Notes: a model not told the origin generated them from the letters alone. Shown: positions 19,820 through 28,490, counted from the stretch's first letter. The stretch: 64,000 nucleotides of DNA from Balneola sp. EhC07 (GCF_001650905.1 NZ_LXYG01000017.1:186001-250000), one strand, 5' to 3'. A program made the numbers and translations.

Positions 19820-20284
19820 ATGAATCGAGACCGAATTTTAGCGATGATGTTGTTTTCTATTTCTGCTTCTATAGTGTGGATTGTATTTTTAATTATAGCA
19901 GAAGGAACACTCAGATTTAACTTATACACTATTGGAGGTTTTGGTGCAGCAGTCGCAGCAGCATGTATAAATTCATTTTGGTTCGCGACAAAGATTATTG
20001 AGAAGAAGGTACTTTACGCAGCGTTTTGGGGTTTCATTATAACTTTACTAAGCTTTTTATTAGGATCAGTTTTATTTGGTATCGGATTTGCAATATATGA
20101 TCACTTTTTCGGGCCTCACGAAATATTCACAATTGAAACGATTGCGGACATCTTTCGATATATGCTGGGTGCATTTATGATATCGGTAACATTAATGAGT
20201 CCAGGGTTTTTAATGGGAGCGGGAACTGGTGTAATATATCTTAAATTGATTCAAAGGAAAGAGATTGGTTTTCTTAATACTTAA
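19820..20284 (+). CDS. Small polytopic membrane protein of unknown function
   Basis: The 154-residue protein has four predicted membrane helices: about residues 8-28, 36-54, 66-90 and 115-140. No motif I recognise is present. It lies between the ABC/lgt operon and mscS. Heptad units of the same TAAGANN family directly abut its start codon and follow its stop codon within five bases, so the gene may have moved as a cassette. The initiation region consists entirely of repeat, with no visible Shine-Dalgarno site. Confidence 0.7.
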   Translation: MNRDRILAMMLFSISASIVWIVFLIIAEGTLRFNLYTIGGFGAAVAAACINSFWFATKIIEKKVLYAAFWGFIITLLSFLLGSVLFGIGFAIYDHFFGPHEIFTIETIADIFRYMLGAFMISVTLMSPGFLMGAGTGVIYLKLIQRKEIGFLNT

Positions 20285-20288
20285 ATCA

Positions 20289-20333
20289 TAAGACGTAGGA
20301 ATTGGCCTGGTTCCGCACGCTCTGCGTCGGAAC
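20289..20333. repeat. Two heptad units plus TTCCG/CGGAA hairpin
   Basis: TAAGACG and TAGGAAT (20289-20302) are followed by a hairpin with arms GTTCCGCACGC (20310-20320) and GCGTCGGAAC (20324-20333) around TCT. The same combination, heptads plus a TTCCG..GCTCTGC..CGGAA hairpin, is seen in reverse orientation at 37073-37154. Confidence 0.75.
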
Positions 20334-20359
20334 TAAGACCACAACAGATTTAAACAACT

Positions 20360-21202
20360 ATGCAGACATTTCAGGACAGTTTTTCTCAATTTTTTGAGCG
20401 GGCGCTAAACTCAGCTCCGACCATTATCAGTGGAATAATTGTGCTGATAATTTTTATAGGATTTGGTTTGCTCGCCAGTCGCGGATTAAAAAGACTTTTA
20501 GGTGCCAGGGCTACATCCACCAAAAAACTTCGTCTTGTTATGAGGCTTACCCGGTGGGGATTTTACCTGATCGGAGCAGTTATTGCATTGCACATTATGG
20601 GATTAACCAAGGCGGCATCAGGAGTGTTAGCAGCCGGTGGGGTTCTGACAGTTGTGCTTGGTTTTGCTTTCCGGGAGATCGGAGAAAACCTGCTTGCCGG
20701 GCTATTCATGTCTTTCAGCCGTTCTTTTGATGTTGGAGACCTGATAGAAAGCAATGGGATTCAAGGAATTGTAAAACAGATCAATATCAGAGATGTGCAT
20801 GTGCGTACCGGCGATGGAATTGATATTTTTATTCCTAGCGCGATCATTTTTAAAAACCCATTGAATAATTATACGAGAGATGGGCTTCGCCGATCCAGCT
20901 TCAACATTGGAATTGATTATGGAAATGAACCTAAAAAGGCACTCGAATATTTGTTGGAAGCAGTTAAATCAACCGAAGGTGTGCTTGAAGATCCGGCTCC
21001 GGCTGTAATCTTATCTAATTTCTCTGATAATTACATTCAAATACAAGTTCAGTTCTGGATCAATACCTTTTTAAAGAACAGTGATCTGCAGCAGATTAAA
21101 ACCAAAGTAATGAACGCCAGTCATGCCACACTCAGAAAAAACGGTTTTACATTCAGTTCTGAGGTTAGCACAGCCATAGAAATGTTGAACAAGGAAAGCT
21201 AA
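20360..21202 (+). CDS. Small-conductance mechanosensitive channel, MscS family
   Basis: The 280-residue protein has three membrane helices (about 17-38, 62-82, 88-115). The pore-lining TM3 carries the Gly/Ala pattern VLAAGGVLTVVLGFAFREIGENLLAG, followed by the family's SRSFDVGDLIE and the beta-domain text IPSAIIFKNPLNNYTRDG. MscS channels open under membrane tension to release osmolytes after osmotic downshock. Length matches E. coli MscS (286). It is probably transcribed alone; the 558-bp stretch that follows has no gene. Confidence 0.95.
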   Translation: MQTFQDSFSQFFERALNSAPTIISGIIVLIIFIGFGLLASRGLKRLLGARATSTKKLRLVMRLTRWGFYLIGAVIALHIMGLTKAASGVLAAGGVLTVVLGFAFREIGENLLAGLFMSFSRSFDVGDLIESNGIQGIVKQINIRDVHVRTGDGIDIFIPSAIIFKNPLNNYTRDGLRRSSFNIGIDYGNEPKKALEYLLEAVKSTEGVLEDPAPAVILSNFSDNYIQIQVQFWINTFLKNSDLQQIKTKVMNASHATLRKNGFTFSSEVSTAIEMLNKES

Positions 21203-21760
21203 ATTAGCATAGCAATACATTTCCAAAGGATGGTTCATCATTGTAGATGCCATTTAATTTGTTGACAGTTTTTACTATTACTTGCTGAAATAAACCATGC
21301 CCTTAGTATTTAAGACGGAAAAGAGAACATGATACGGATGCGTCTGCGAAGCAGGAATAATCCTTTCTGGTGAAGAGTGTACTAATTACCTCAGAATGAA
21401 CGAAGACCTTTAGGATTATTCAGCGCAGGATCAGTGAACCCGTCTTAAATACTTCGGCTTGATCTTTTGCTACTTTTGTATCAAGACAAAAGTAGGTGCC
21501 CTTGTGTTAAGTTAAACCTGTGAACAGAATTCCGTTTCTTTGTTAATGTACTTTTGTATCGCTACTGATTTTCATCACCACAGGCGCCATTACAATAACC
21601 CCCGCCAATAATTCTTGTCGGGAGTTTTTGGTACTTTTGTCGGTACAAAAGTACATAGAGCCGAGCAACTAAATATTAAGGGCGAATTTTCTAAAACCAT
21701 CACTACTAACTGAACAAAGAATCTTATTCAAAAAAATCTTTTATTGAAGGAAACCAAATC
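21203..21760. other. Gene-free 558-bp region with nested inverted repeats
   Basis: No protein-coding frame is convincing. The region holds a perfect 14-bp inverted repeat (AGTATTTAAGACGG at 21305-21318, complement at 21440-21453). Nested within it is a perfect 10-bp one (GAATAATCCT at 21355-21364, AGGATTATTC at 21412-21421). Two perfect 10-bp hairpins follow, at 21470-21495 and 21631-21654, both built on TACTTTTGT, and a lone copy lies at 21551-21559. It may be a structured RNA or an accretion of palindromic repeats. Confidence 0.6.
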
Positions 21761-21772
21761 ATGGAGACCACT

Positions 21773-22453
21773 ATGAAAAAAGTAACAGGATTTATTTTAG
21801 CGGTATTTTTAACAACATCATTTACTCTTGCTCAAAATGCAGCAGACGGGAGCAAACCTCAGGGAGAAAACCTGAAAGTACCGAATGGTTGGGAATGGAG
21901 ATTCGATAAAGCTGGCGCCGATGTGAATGTTGGTTCCGATTCAGAATCCGCAGATGTGTTTTTTGTAAATATGACTCCGGGTTGGCATATAACCACCGGA
22001 CCCGCAGGAATCTATTATCACGCTGAAAACAAGGCAGAGGGAGACTTCACGCTGGATTCCAAGATCTATCTTTTTGACACAAAAGGCAGAAACAGAGAAG
22101 CTTTCGGATTATTTATTGGTGGTCAGGATCTCAAATCAGATGATCAAAGCTACATCTATTTTCTTTTGAGGAACACAGGAGAATTTCTGATCAAGAAAAG
22201 AACAGGTTCTGAGACTTCAACCATAAAAGGTTGGACAAAAACCGATGCAATGACCATGTTTACAGAAGAAACGGAATCCACAGCCGAGAATAATTTTCAG
22301 GTAAAAGTGGCCGGGAATGAGATTATCTTTTCATTAAACGGAGAAGTTTTAAGCAGTATGGAAAAAGGAGAACTGAATACGGATGGACATTATGGGTTCA
22401 GGGTAAATCACAGTATAAATCTGCATATTTCCAGTTTAATACTGTCGGAGTAG
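21773..22453 (+). CDS. Exported concanavalin-like (DUF1080-type) protein, function unknown
   Basis: GGAG at 21763-21766 favours the ATG at 21773; the ATG at 21761 is also in frame. The ~226-residue protein has a signal peptide ending TLAQ. The mature part resembles the jelly-roll 'family 16/DUF1080' fold: PNGWEWRFDKAG, FFVNMTPGWHI, HAENKAEGDFTLDSKIYLFD, FGLFIGGQDL and a late GHYGFRVNHSINLHISSL. Such domains often bind sugars, but no catalytic Glu pair can be assigned. The ligand is unknown. Confidence 0.7.
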   Translation: MKKVTGFILAVFLTTSFTLAQNAADGSKPQGENLKVPNGWEWRFDKAGADVNVGSDSESADVFFVNMTPGWHITTGPAGIYYHAENKAEGDFTLDSKIYLFDTKGRNREAFGLFIGGQDLKSDDQSYIYFLLRNTGEFLIKKRTGSETSTIKGWTKTDAMTMFTEETESTAENNFQVKVAGNEIIFSLNGEVLSSMEKGELNTDGHYGFRVNHSINLHISSLILSE

Positions 22454-22510
22454 CAACAATTTTTTAGAGTGGGATACGTAGATCATAAAGATCTAATCAA
22501 AAAAATATCA

Positions 22511-22990
22511 ATGAAAAAAAGTATCCTTTTAGTCTTCCTGCTTCCTCTGATCTCGTGTTCATTATTTACTAATGAAAATGATGGATATGAAGTGGCTCTG
22601 GCTAAGTGGGAAGAATCAAAGTTAGTCGACTACGAATACAGATATGATCTGGGATGCTTTTGTCCGCAACTCACGCCCGCGGTATTAGTAATAAATGCAG
22701 ATACGGTTTATCAGATTCTGGATCCTTTCGAAAGAGATTCTGTGATGGTTCAAACAGGCGAAAACACATATGAATATGCAGGAGAGGTTTACAAAGACTT
22801 TTTTAAAACCATTGATGAACTTTTTGAAGTCATAAAAGACGCCAGAGGTGCTGATAAATTGAAGGTGGAGTATAATGAGGAAAATGGATTCCCCACCAGA
22901 ATCGAGATAGATTATGATAAAAACACTTCAGACGATGAGGTGCTCTATACAGTTTCTAATTTTATCCCATACAGGATTATTGCCCACTAA
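22511..22990 (+). CDS. DUF6174-like lipoprotein
   Basis: The ATG at 22511 gives a lipoprotein signal with lipobox LISC; an upstream start (22469) would add a non-signal-like leader. The ~160-residue mature protein opens with a heptad-like 'ALAKWEESKLVDYEYRYDL' followed by a CFCP pair, which matches my memory of DUF6174 proteins. The function is unknown. Its stop overlaps the convergent TerB-like gene by four bases. Confidence 0.72.
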   Translation: MKKSILLVFLLPLISCSLFTNENDGYEVALAKWEESKLVDYEYRYDLGCFCPQLTPAVLVINADTVYQILDPFERDSVMVQTGENTYEYAGEVYKDFFKTIDELFEVIKDARGADKLKVEYNEENGFPTRIEIDYDKNTSDDEVLYTVSNFIPYRIIAH

Positions 22991-23340
22991 ACGCCCAACT
23001 CGCTTTTGATAGCATCCAATTTTTCTTGTTCGGCTTTAGAAATAGTGCCATCGCAAGCAGCTATTGCTTCCAATAAACTATAAGTAAGCTTCTTTCCATC
23101 ATCAGAAAAACTTCTGTTAATATGGTCAACAGCTTCATTAGCCATTTGTTTAACCTCATCTGTTCCCATTGCAGAAATCTGAGACATGGTTTTTTGGAAT
23201 GTCTCCATATCATATTTCATATTGGAAAGAATTCTTTTCACGGCTTCTTGTTCTTCATAAGAAATGCTTCCGTCGGAACTTTCGATCCAGAAAATAAGGG
23301 TATCAATTGATGTTTCGTCAGTAAGGGCGTAAGTACTCAT
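22987..23340 (-). CDS. TerB-like small helical protein
   Basis: I prefer the ATG at 23340; the frame extends to 23376 but would overlap the upstream gene. The ~117-residue protein is all-helical with two acidic Ca/metal-loop-like segments, ESSDGSISYEEQE and ACDGTISKAEQEK, arranged as in TerB/DjlA tellurite-resistance domains. These bind metal or act as adaptors in stress responses. It lies 8 bp behind the GAF gene on the same strand. Confidence 0.7.
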   Translation of the reverse strand: MSTYALTDETSIDTLIFWIESSDGSISYEEQEAVKRILSNMKYDMETFQKTMSQISAMGTDEVKQMANEAVDHINRSFSDDGKKLTYSLLEAIAACDGTISKAEQEKLDAIKSELGV

Positions 23341-23348
23341 AGTATTAT

Positions 23349-23825
23349 TTAGAATTCGTTTGACAGTAACGTACAAATTTTTTCAAGAAGTTCCTTTTTC
23401 TCTTTTGAAATGGAATTCTTTGTGTTGGAATCAATATCTATTTGTGCAACAAAACGGTCGTCCTTCATGATTGGAACAACAATTTCAGACTGAACATGAT
23501 TGCTGCAAGAGATATAGTTTTCTTCTTCACTAACATCCTGAGACACAAAAGTTTGGTGACTGACGGCTACTTGTCCACAAATTCCTTTTCCATAAGGGAT
23601 GGTGGTATGATCTGTTGGCTCGCCCACAAAAGGCCCCAGCTTTAGCTGATCTTCAACATCAGGATCTGCTTTGTAAAAACCAACCCAGTCAAAATGTTCA
23701 ACATTATCCTGAAGAAGTTCACAAATGCTGAAAAGCTTTTCATCCAGTGAAATTTCTTTTGAGAGCACATTCTCAACTAAGGGAAGTACCATTTCTTCGA
23801 GTGATATTGATTCTGTTGTTGTCAT
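23349..23825 (-). CDS. GAF-domain protein related to free-methionine-(R)-sulfoxide reductase
   Basis: The 158-residue GAF domain has WVGFYKADP, LKLGPFVGEPT, the IPYGKGICG loop and YISCSNHVQSEIVVPI, as in fRMsr (MsrC), which reduces free methionine-R-sulfoxide. Two of the three family cysteines are present: GICG and ISCSN. The position of the resolving cysteine ten residues before GICG is His instead. From memory, many Bacteroidota versions share this, so reduction chemistry may differ or use another reductant. It probably forms a two-gene operon with the TerB-like gene. Confidence 0.8.
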   Translation of the reverse strand: MTTTESISLEEMVLPLVENVLSKEISLDEKLFSICELLQDNVEHFDWVGFYKADPDVEDQLKLGPFVGEPTDHTTIPYGKGICGQVAVSHQTFVSQDVSEEENYISCSNHVQSEIVVPIMKDDRFVAQIDIDSNTKNSISKEKKELLEKICTLLSNEF

Positions 23826-23926
23826 TTAATTTCTGTTGCAATGAAGATATAAGATTGTGTGTGATAATAAAGTTAAGCTTTGATAAAAGCATTCCCGAAA
23901 TACTAAAAATTTGATAAAAAGGTGCG

Positions 23927-23934
23927 TATCTTTG
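23927..23934 (+). promoter_or_regulatory. Bacteroidota -7 promoter box (TATCTTTG)
   Basis: The box matches TAnnTTTG and lies seven bases before the marC ATG at 23942, implying a very short leader. No TTG sits at the expected -33 spacing, so the call is moderate. Confidence 0.45.
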
Positions 23935-23941
23935 GAGCCTT

Positions 23942-24616
23942 ATGGAAGAATTTTTTAAGGATATTATCCCTTTTTCAACCCAAATGATGGGAGCCGGAGC
24001 GTTGCTGGTAGCAAGCTTTACCTCATTATTTTCAGTAGTTAACCCGCTTACTGCGATGCCAATATTTCTTTCTTTAACAGAAGGAAACACCGAAAAGGAA
24101 ACGGCCCGAACGGCGCGCAAGGCAAGCATTTACATGTTCTTTGTACTGATTACCTTCCTTTTGATCGGGACATATATCCTTAGCTTTTTTGGAATATCGT
24201 TGCCCGGAATTAGAATTGCGGGTGGTATAATCATTATGAGAGCAGGTTTTTCAATGATGAACCCTGAAAAAACAGGACGCAAACTTTCCAAAGAAGATCA
24301 AGAGGCCGCGATGGATAAAGACGATGTGAGTTTTAGTCCATTGGCTATGCCCTTGCTTTCAGGGCCGGGTAGTATTGCAGTTGTAATCGGTTTTGGTTCG
24401 CAAGCCACGGGTGTTTTTGATTATATAGTAACAGGAGTGGCGGTTTTGTTAACAGCATTTCTTGCGTGGGCTATTTTAAGAGTAGCACCTTGGTTAAACA
24501 AGTTGATCGGTAAAACAGGAATGACTGTAATAACACGCTTGATGGGTTTTATAGCTCTTTCAATTGGAGTTCAGTTCATTATTAACGGAATTGCAAAATT
24601 CTTTGGGATCGGATAG
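23942..24616 (+). CDS. MarC-family membrane protein
   Basis: The 224-residue protein has six membrane helices and the family start FSVVNPLTAMPIFLSL. A central FSPLAMPLLSGPGSIAVVIG carries the conserved P-x-x-x-GPG motif. MarC/UPF0056 proteins are inner-membrane proteins of unclear function; the old link to multiple antibiotic resistance has been withdrawn in E. coli. Its TAG stop shares its last base with the GTG of the DinB-like gene, so the two are translationally coupled. Confidence 0.93.
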   Translation: MEEFFKDIIPFSTQMMGAGALLVASFTSLFSVVNPLTAMPIFLSLTEGNTEKETARTARKASIYMFFVLITFLLIGTYILSFFGISLPGIRIAGGIIIMRAGFSMMNPEKTGRKLSKEDQEAAMDKDDVSFSPLAMPLLSGPGSIAVVIGFGSQATGVFDYIVTGVAVLLTAFLAWAILRVAPWLNKLIGKTGMTVITRLMGFIALSIGVQFIINGIAKFFGIG

Positions 24617-25059
24617 TGAATTTCGAACAACAAATAGCATATAACTCATGGGCAAATCAGTTGATTGTAGAAGCCATTGGTGGATCGACTGAAACCAGAA
24701 CGGATGCTAGTTTGTTGAGGCAATTCGGGCACCTTCTTCATGTTGAAAAGGAATGGTACAACCGGGTAATGAAAGTGAATGAAGACACAGAAATTTGGCC
24801 GACTCTCAGTTATGAGGAATGTGTAGATTTAATGTCAAAAGGCTCAGCTGTTGATCTCTCGGAGTTTCTTTCAATATTGGATGAAATTTGTTCATATAAG
24901 AATTCAAAAGGAGTCGAGCACAAAACTAAAGTATCAGAAATTCTACAACATGTGATCATTCATGGTCAGCATCATCGTGCACAAATTGCATTATTGTTAA
25001 GACAAAAAGGAGTAACCCCTCCGGGAACAGATTTTATATATTTCACTCGTCAGACTTAA
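24616..25059 (+). CDS. DinB/YfiT-family putative metal-dependent protein
   Basis: The 147-residue four-helix protein starts at GTG overlapping the marC stop. It shows the DinB layout MNFEQQIAYNSWAN, a metal-ligand His in FGHLLHVEKEWY and a second pair in HVIIHGQHHRAQIALLLRQKG. DinB-fold proteins bind a divalent metal; many are thiol S-transferases for bacillithiol or similar thiols. Here the thiol is unknown. It overlaps the lipid kinase gene by 17 bp tail to tail. Confidence 0.87.
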   Translation: MNFEQQIAYNSWANQLIVEAIGGSTETRTDASLLRQFGHLLHVEKEWYNRVMKVNEDTEIWPTLSYEECVDLMSKGSAVDLSEFLSILDEICSYKNSKGVEHKTKVSEILQHVIIHGQHHRAQIALLLRQKGVTPPGTDFIYFTRQT

Positions 25060-25936
25060 TTCCGAGTACATTTAGGTACTCACTTTTTAATTTTATCCCA
25101 TAGTCAGAACTTGATTCCCCTATCTCTCCGTCTAAATGAATGAAATGTGAATCTGCAATCTTTAAAGAAGCTTCTTTAAAAGTAATTACCTCACTAAAAG
25201 TATCTGGTATCGCTCTACCTAAACTCAGAAGTATAAAAGCCAGACCGAGTTTTAGTCGATTATAAGCAGGTACAATCACCAGTTCTAAAAGTCTGTCAGA
25301 ATTTATCGAATTAGGAGAGATCAGATATTTGCCTCCCTCAACTGCTCCGTTCGCAACTGCGATCAACCAAACTTTGCGATTAAAACTCGATCCATCGATT
25401 GTTCCTGAAACAACAAAAGGTTTGGCGTTCAGAAAAGCCTTTAATCCTGCAAAAGTATATTTCATGGTTCCTTTCAGCGATTTGAAACCGGAAGCATAAT
25501 AATTGGTCAATCCATCAAAACCTATACCCGCCGTATTAATAAAGATCTGATCATTAATCACAGGCACATCAACCGAAATCACTTGCTGTTTAAGAATTAC
25601 ATCCAGATAATATTCTATTGATTTTTTTGTCTTTAGTCCGATTGATTTTGCAAAATCATTTCCACTTCCTACAGGAATCAATCCCATTAATGCATTCGAT
25701 CCATGAACTCCTCTGGCAATACTTTGAGCAGTTCCATCACCACCACAGGCAATTACAGCAGAAGAGTTTTGAGCTGATAGTGAAGCCTCTTTTAAAAGTT
25801 GGTCGGGCGAAGAAATGTATTTGATCTCGCAACCGGGTAGCTTTTTGCGAATAATATCCTCGGAAAGCCGAATAAAATTCTCAGCTCTGGAGGAATTTGA
25901 TTTACAATTAACAAGTAGTGTGTATGTCACTGACAA
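25043..25936 (-). CDS. Diacylglycerol kinase-like lipid kinase (YegS/BmrU)
   Basis: The 297-residue protein carries the catalytic-domain motif ACGGDGTAQSIARGV (about 63-77), then PVGSGNDFAKSIGL and a C-terminal beta-sandwich with HLDGEIGE. These are the NAD-kinase/DAGK fold signatures; members phosphorylate diacylglycerol or other lipids at the inner membrane using ATP. There is no signal peptide. It is a single gene, convergent with DinB. Confidence 0.93.
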   Translation of the reverse strand: MSVTYTLLVNCKSNSSRAENFIRLSEDIIRKKLPGCEIKYISSPDQLLKEASLSAQNSSAVIACGGDGTAQSIARGVHGSNALMGLIPVGSGNDFAKSIGLKTKKSIEYYLDVILKQQVISVDVPVINDQIFINTAGIGFDGLTNYYASGFKSLKGTMKYTFAGLKAFLNAKPFVVSGTIDGSSFNRKVWLIAVANGAVEGGKYLISPNSINSDRLLELVIVPAYNRLKLGLAFILLSLGRAIPDTFSEVITFKEASLKIADSHFIHLDGEIGESSSDYGIKLKSEYLNVLGIKSDE

Positions 25937-26084
25937 ATGCTGATCTTTTGAATACTGATTTGGTGAATATAATCTTTAATAACATTATTGCGATTTCTAA
26001 GTTAACTTCACATCCTCAATATTTAAACAAACACACAGCACTCTGGAAACTTTAGATTATATTTTAAAAACATTTTCTGACTTT

Positions 26085-27503
26085 ATGTGGGGAACTCCGC
26101 TTGTAATTCTTTTAGTGGGCGGCGGACTTTTCTTCCTTATTTATTCACGTTTTATCCCATACCGGTATTTTTTCCATTCCATAAATATTCTTCGTGGAAA
26201 ATACGACGATCCGAACGATCCGGGCGATATCAGTCACTTTGAAGCACTTGCGAGCGCACTTGCAGCAACCGTTGGACTTGGGAATATATCCGGAGTTGCA
26301 GTAGCAATAGCGATTGGTGGGCCGGGAGCTGTTTTCTGGATGTGGATCAGTGCCATTGTGGGCATGGCAACGAAATTCTTTACTTGCACACTTTCCATTA
26401 TGTATCGAGGAAAAGATACCGAAGGAAATATTCAGGGCGGAACAATGTATATGATCATGGAGGGGCTTGGCAAAAAATGGAAACCGCTTGCGGTTCTTTT
26501 TGCAGTGGCAGGATTGTTTGGTCCTCTTCCGATTTTTCAGGCAAATCAGGTAACACAAATTGTGAGAGACTTTGTGCTAATTCCAAAGGGGTTGTTAGAA
26601 TCGACGCCAGGTTTTGTTGCTTGGATAGCAAGTATTACTCCAAGTTGGATGATACAAAATATAGATGGGATGACTGCACAAGAGTCTTCAATAATTTTTG
26701 CAAGTAATTTAGCAAGTGGATTAGTGATTTTAGCAATTGTTTCTTTGGTGATTTTTGGTGGAATCAAACGAATCGGAAAAGTGGCTTCCAAAATGGTTCC
26801 GGCGATGGTGGTTATATATGTAGCGTGTGTGTTGGTGATCATTGGAATTAACATCGATATGCTTGGAAGTACGTTCGCTTTAATTTTTACAGATGCTTTT
26901 ACTGCTAATTCGGCAATGGGCGGCGCGCTTGGAGCGCTGATCGTAACCGGAGTTAGAAGAGCGGCTTTCTCAAACGAAGCCGGAATTGGTACGGCAACAC
27001 TTGCTCACGGAGCTGCAAAAACCAAAGAGCCTATTCGTGAAGGATTGGTTGCCATGATGGGACCATTCATTGACACGCTGGTTGTTTGTACAATGACGGC
27101 TTTAGCGATCCTGGTTACCGGAGTGTGGACTTCCGGCGATGACAACGGAATTACACTTACCGCTTCTGCTTTTGAGGCTGCGCTTGGACCATATGGCGTT
27201 TATCTGTTGATCTTCTGTGTATTGATATTCGGATTCAGTTCTCTGTTTACCTATTCGTACTACAGTACAAAATGTCTTGGTTTCCTGATCGGTGCAGACA
27301 AGCAGAAATACTTCAATTTCTTTTATGCAGCGGCGATCATCTTCGGCTCTGTTGCAACCATACAGGCTGTATTGAACTTTACGGATGGAATGTTTGCATT
27401 AATGGCTATTCCTACGATGACAGTAGCATTGTTGCTTTCACCAAAAGTAATGGCAGCCGCAAAAGATTACTTCGGAAGAATGGAGAAGAAAGAGATTTTG
27501 TAG
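26085..27503 (+). CDS. Sodium:alanine symporter, AGCS family; start probably further upstream
   Basis: The 472-residue protein (11 likely helices) carries AGCS hallmarks: ALAATVGLGNISGVAVAIAIGGPGAVFWMW (split here across 26259-26345), GGTMYM, and FSNEAGIGTATLAHGAAKT. It takes up alanine or glycine with Na+. The ATG at 26085 is the first canonical start, yet the frame upstream to a stop at 25998 contains family-like N-terminal text ETLDYILKTFSDF with no ATG/GTG/TTG. A CTG at 26043 would give a matching 486-residue protein. Confidence 0.93.
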   Translation: MWGTPLVILLVGGGLFFLIYSRFIPYRYFFHSINILRGKYDDPNDPGDISHFEALASALAATVGLGNISGVAVAIAIGGPGAVFWMWISAIVGMATKFFTCTLSIMYRGKDTEGNIQGGTMYMIMEGLGKKWKPLAVLFAVAGLFGPLPIFQANQVTQIVRDFVLIPKGLLESTPGFVAWIASITPSWMIQNIDGMTAQESSIIFASNLASGLVILAIVSLVIFGGIKRIGKVASKMVPAMVVIYVACVLVIIGINIDMLGSTFALIFTDAFTANSAMGGALGALIVTGVRRAAFSNEAGIGTATLAHGAAKTKEPIREGLVAMMGPFIDTLVVCTMTALAILVTGVWTSGDDNGITLTASAFEAALGPYGVYLLIFCVLIFGFSSLFTYSYYSTKCLGFLIGADKQKYFNFFYAAAIIFGSVATIQAVLNFTDGMFALMAIPTMTVALLLSPKVMAAAKDYFGRMEKKEIL

Positions 27504-27530
27504 GTTTACAGAGGGTAAAAATAGCTAATT

Positions 27531-27911
27531 GTGAAAGATAAAAATTTCAAATATGTAATTGATTTTCTTAACAAACATGAAATTTTTTTCGAAGGTATTT
27601 ATGATTGTTCTACCTTTAATAAAGAAGAATTTCATAAGTATACTAGAGCTGTTTATGAGTTAAGTCTGTTAGATTTGACTTGTGAAGAGAGATACAAAAT
27701 AGCTATAACTATCTGGGAAGTAAGTTTTTTAATCGAAGGTTTTTTAGGCTCACATTATAACCCTAAAGATGGTTTTTTCTTGTCTAATTTAGAGGAGGGA
27801 GACCCTTGGAAAATCAATCAAATACTTCATTACACATCAAATTGGTTTTCTTATAAAAAGCCAATGGAAGAAGATCATCTTACAATAGGCTCTTGGAAAG
27901 GAAGAAAATAG
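27531..27911 (+). CDS. Small soluble protein of unknown function
   Basis: The 126-residue protein from a GTG start is A/T-rich in codons and rich in Phe, Tyr and Trp. It has no signal or membrane segment. The acidic body and a C-terminal TIGSWKGRK, with an upstream 'LGSHYNPKDGFFLSN', faintly recall contact-dependent-toxin immunity proteins, but I cannot confirm this and no toxin is adjacent. It sits at the edge of an accessory patch whose next feature is a palindromic repeat. Confidence 0.6.
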   Translation: MKDKNFKYVIDFLNKHEIFFEGIYDCSTFNKEEFHKYTRAVYELSLLDLTCEERYKIAITIWEVSFLIEGFLGSHYNPKDGFFLSNLEEGDPWKINQILHYTSNWFSYKKPMEEDHLTIGSWKGRK

Positions 27912-27928
27912 TTCTTTGGCTTTTACCC

Positions 27929-28045
27929 GAGCCTGAAGGCTCTCCTAGCTTAAAATCCTTGTATATAAAAGAAAATAACTAAACTCTGACAGGATTTAAC
28001 TTCAGAAAGGTTTTAGGCCTATGCTCAAATAATCCTGTAAGAGTT
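27929..28045. repeat. Composite palindromic element, copy 1
   Basis: A GAGCC-TGAA-GGCTC hairpin (27929-27942) precedes an inverted pair: AACTCTGACAGGAT (27982-27995) and its complement with one change (28032-28045). The copy at 29433-29526 has the same order and shares further text after it (CCATAAA, AACAA, CTTCAG). Confidence 0.85.
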
Positions 28046-28100
28046 GCCACAGCCATAAATAAGCAACGACTTCAGTGAAGCTAGAATCAATTTAAAGAAA

Positions 28101-28490
28101 CTAAAGCAAGATCAAGTCCAGCTCAGAGGCAATCATTTCAAAATCACGATCATTTTGCAATAACGGGATGTTATTTTCGATGCAATAGGTTGGTAAAATC
28201 ATATCAGCGGTTTTACGAATAGTAATTCCTTTTTTTCTTAGGGATCTGAAATTTTCCGCTGACTTTAATGCAATTTCTTTTCCTAAAACTGAGTGACAAG
28301 GTATTGAGTTAAAGATATCTACAGCGGTCAAAAAGTCACTATCTTTTCGAAAACCTTGTAGAACCTCAGTAACTACTAAATCTGCACTTATTACTCTTTC
28401 TCGAGATAAGTATTCGACCAGAGCATCAACTTTTTCATTGTTAGTGTCCTTAAAAAAGTCAATCCAGATCGAGCTGTCTGCAAGAATCAT
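28101..28490 (-). CDS. vapC: PIN-domain toxin of a VapBC pair
   Basis: The 129-residue PIN ribonuclease has acidic residues in the usual places: Asp4 in LADSSIWIDFF, Glu in VTEVLQGF, Asp in KTADMILPTY and Asp in QNDRDFEMIA. VapC toxins cut specific tRNAs or rRNA. It overlaps the antitoxin stop by four bases, which is the standard arrangement. It is bracketed at both sides by copies of the AACTCTGACAGGAT palindrome. Confidence 0.92.
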   Translation of the reverse strand: MILADSSIWIDFFKDTNNEKVDALVEYLSRERVISADLVVTEVLQGFRKDSDFLTAVDIFNSIPCHSVLGKEIALKSAENFRSLRKKGITIRKTADMILPTYCIENNIPLLQNDRDFEMIASELDLILL

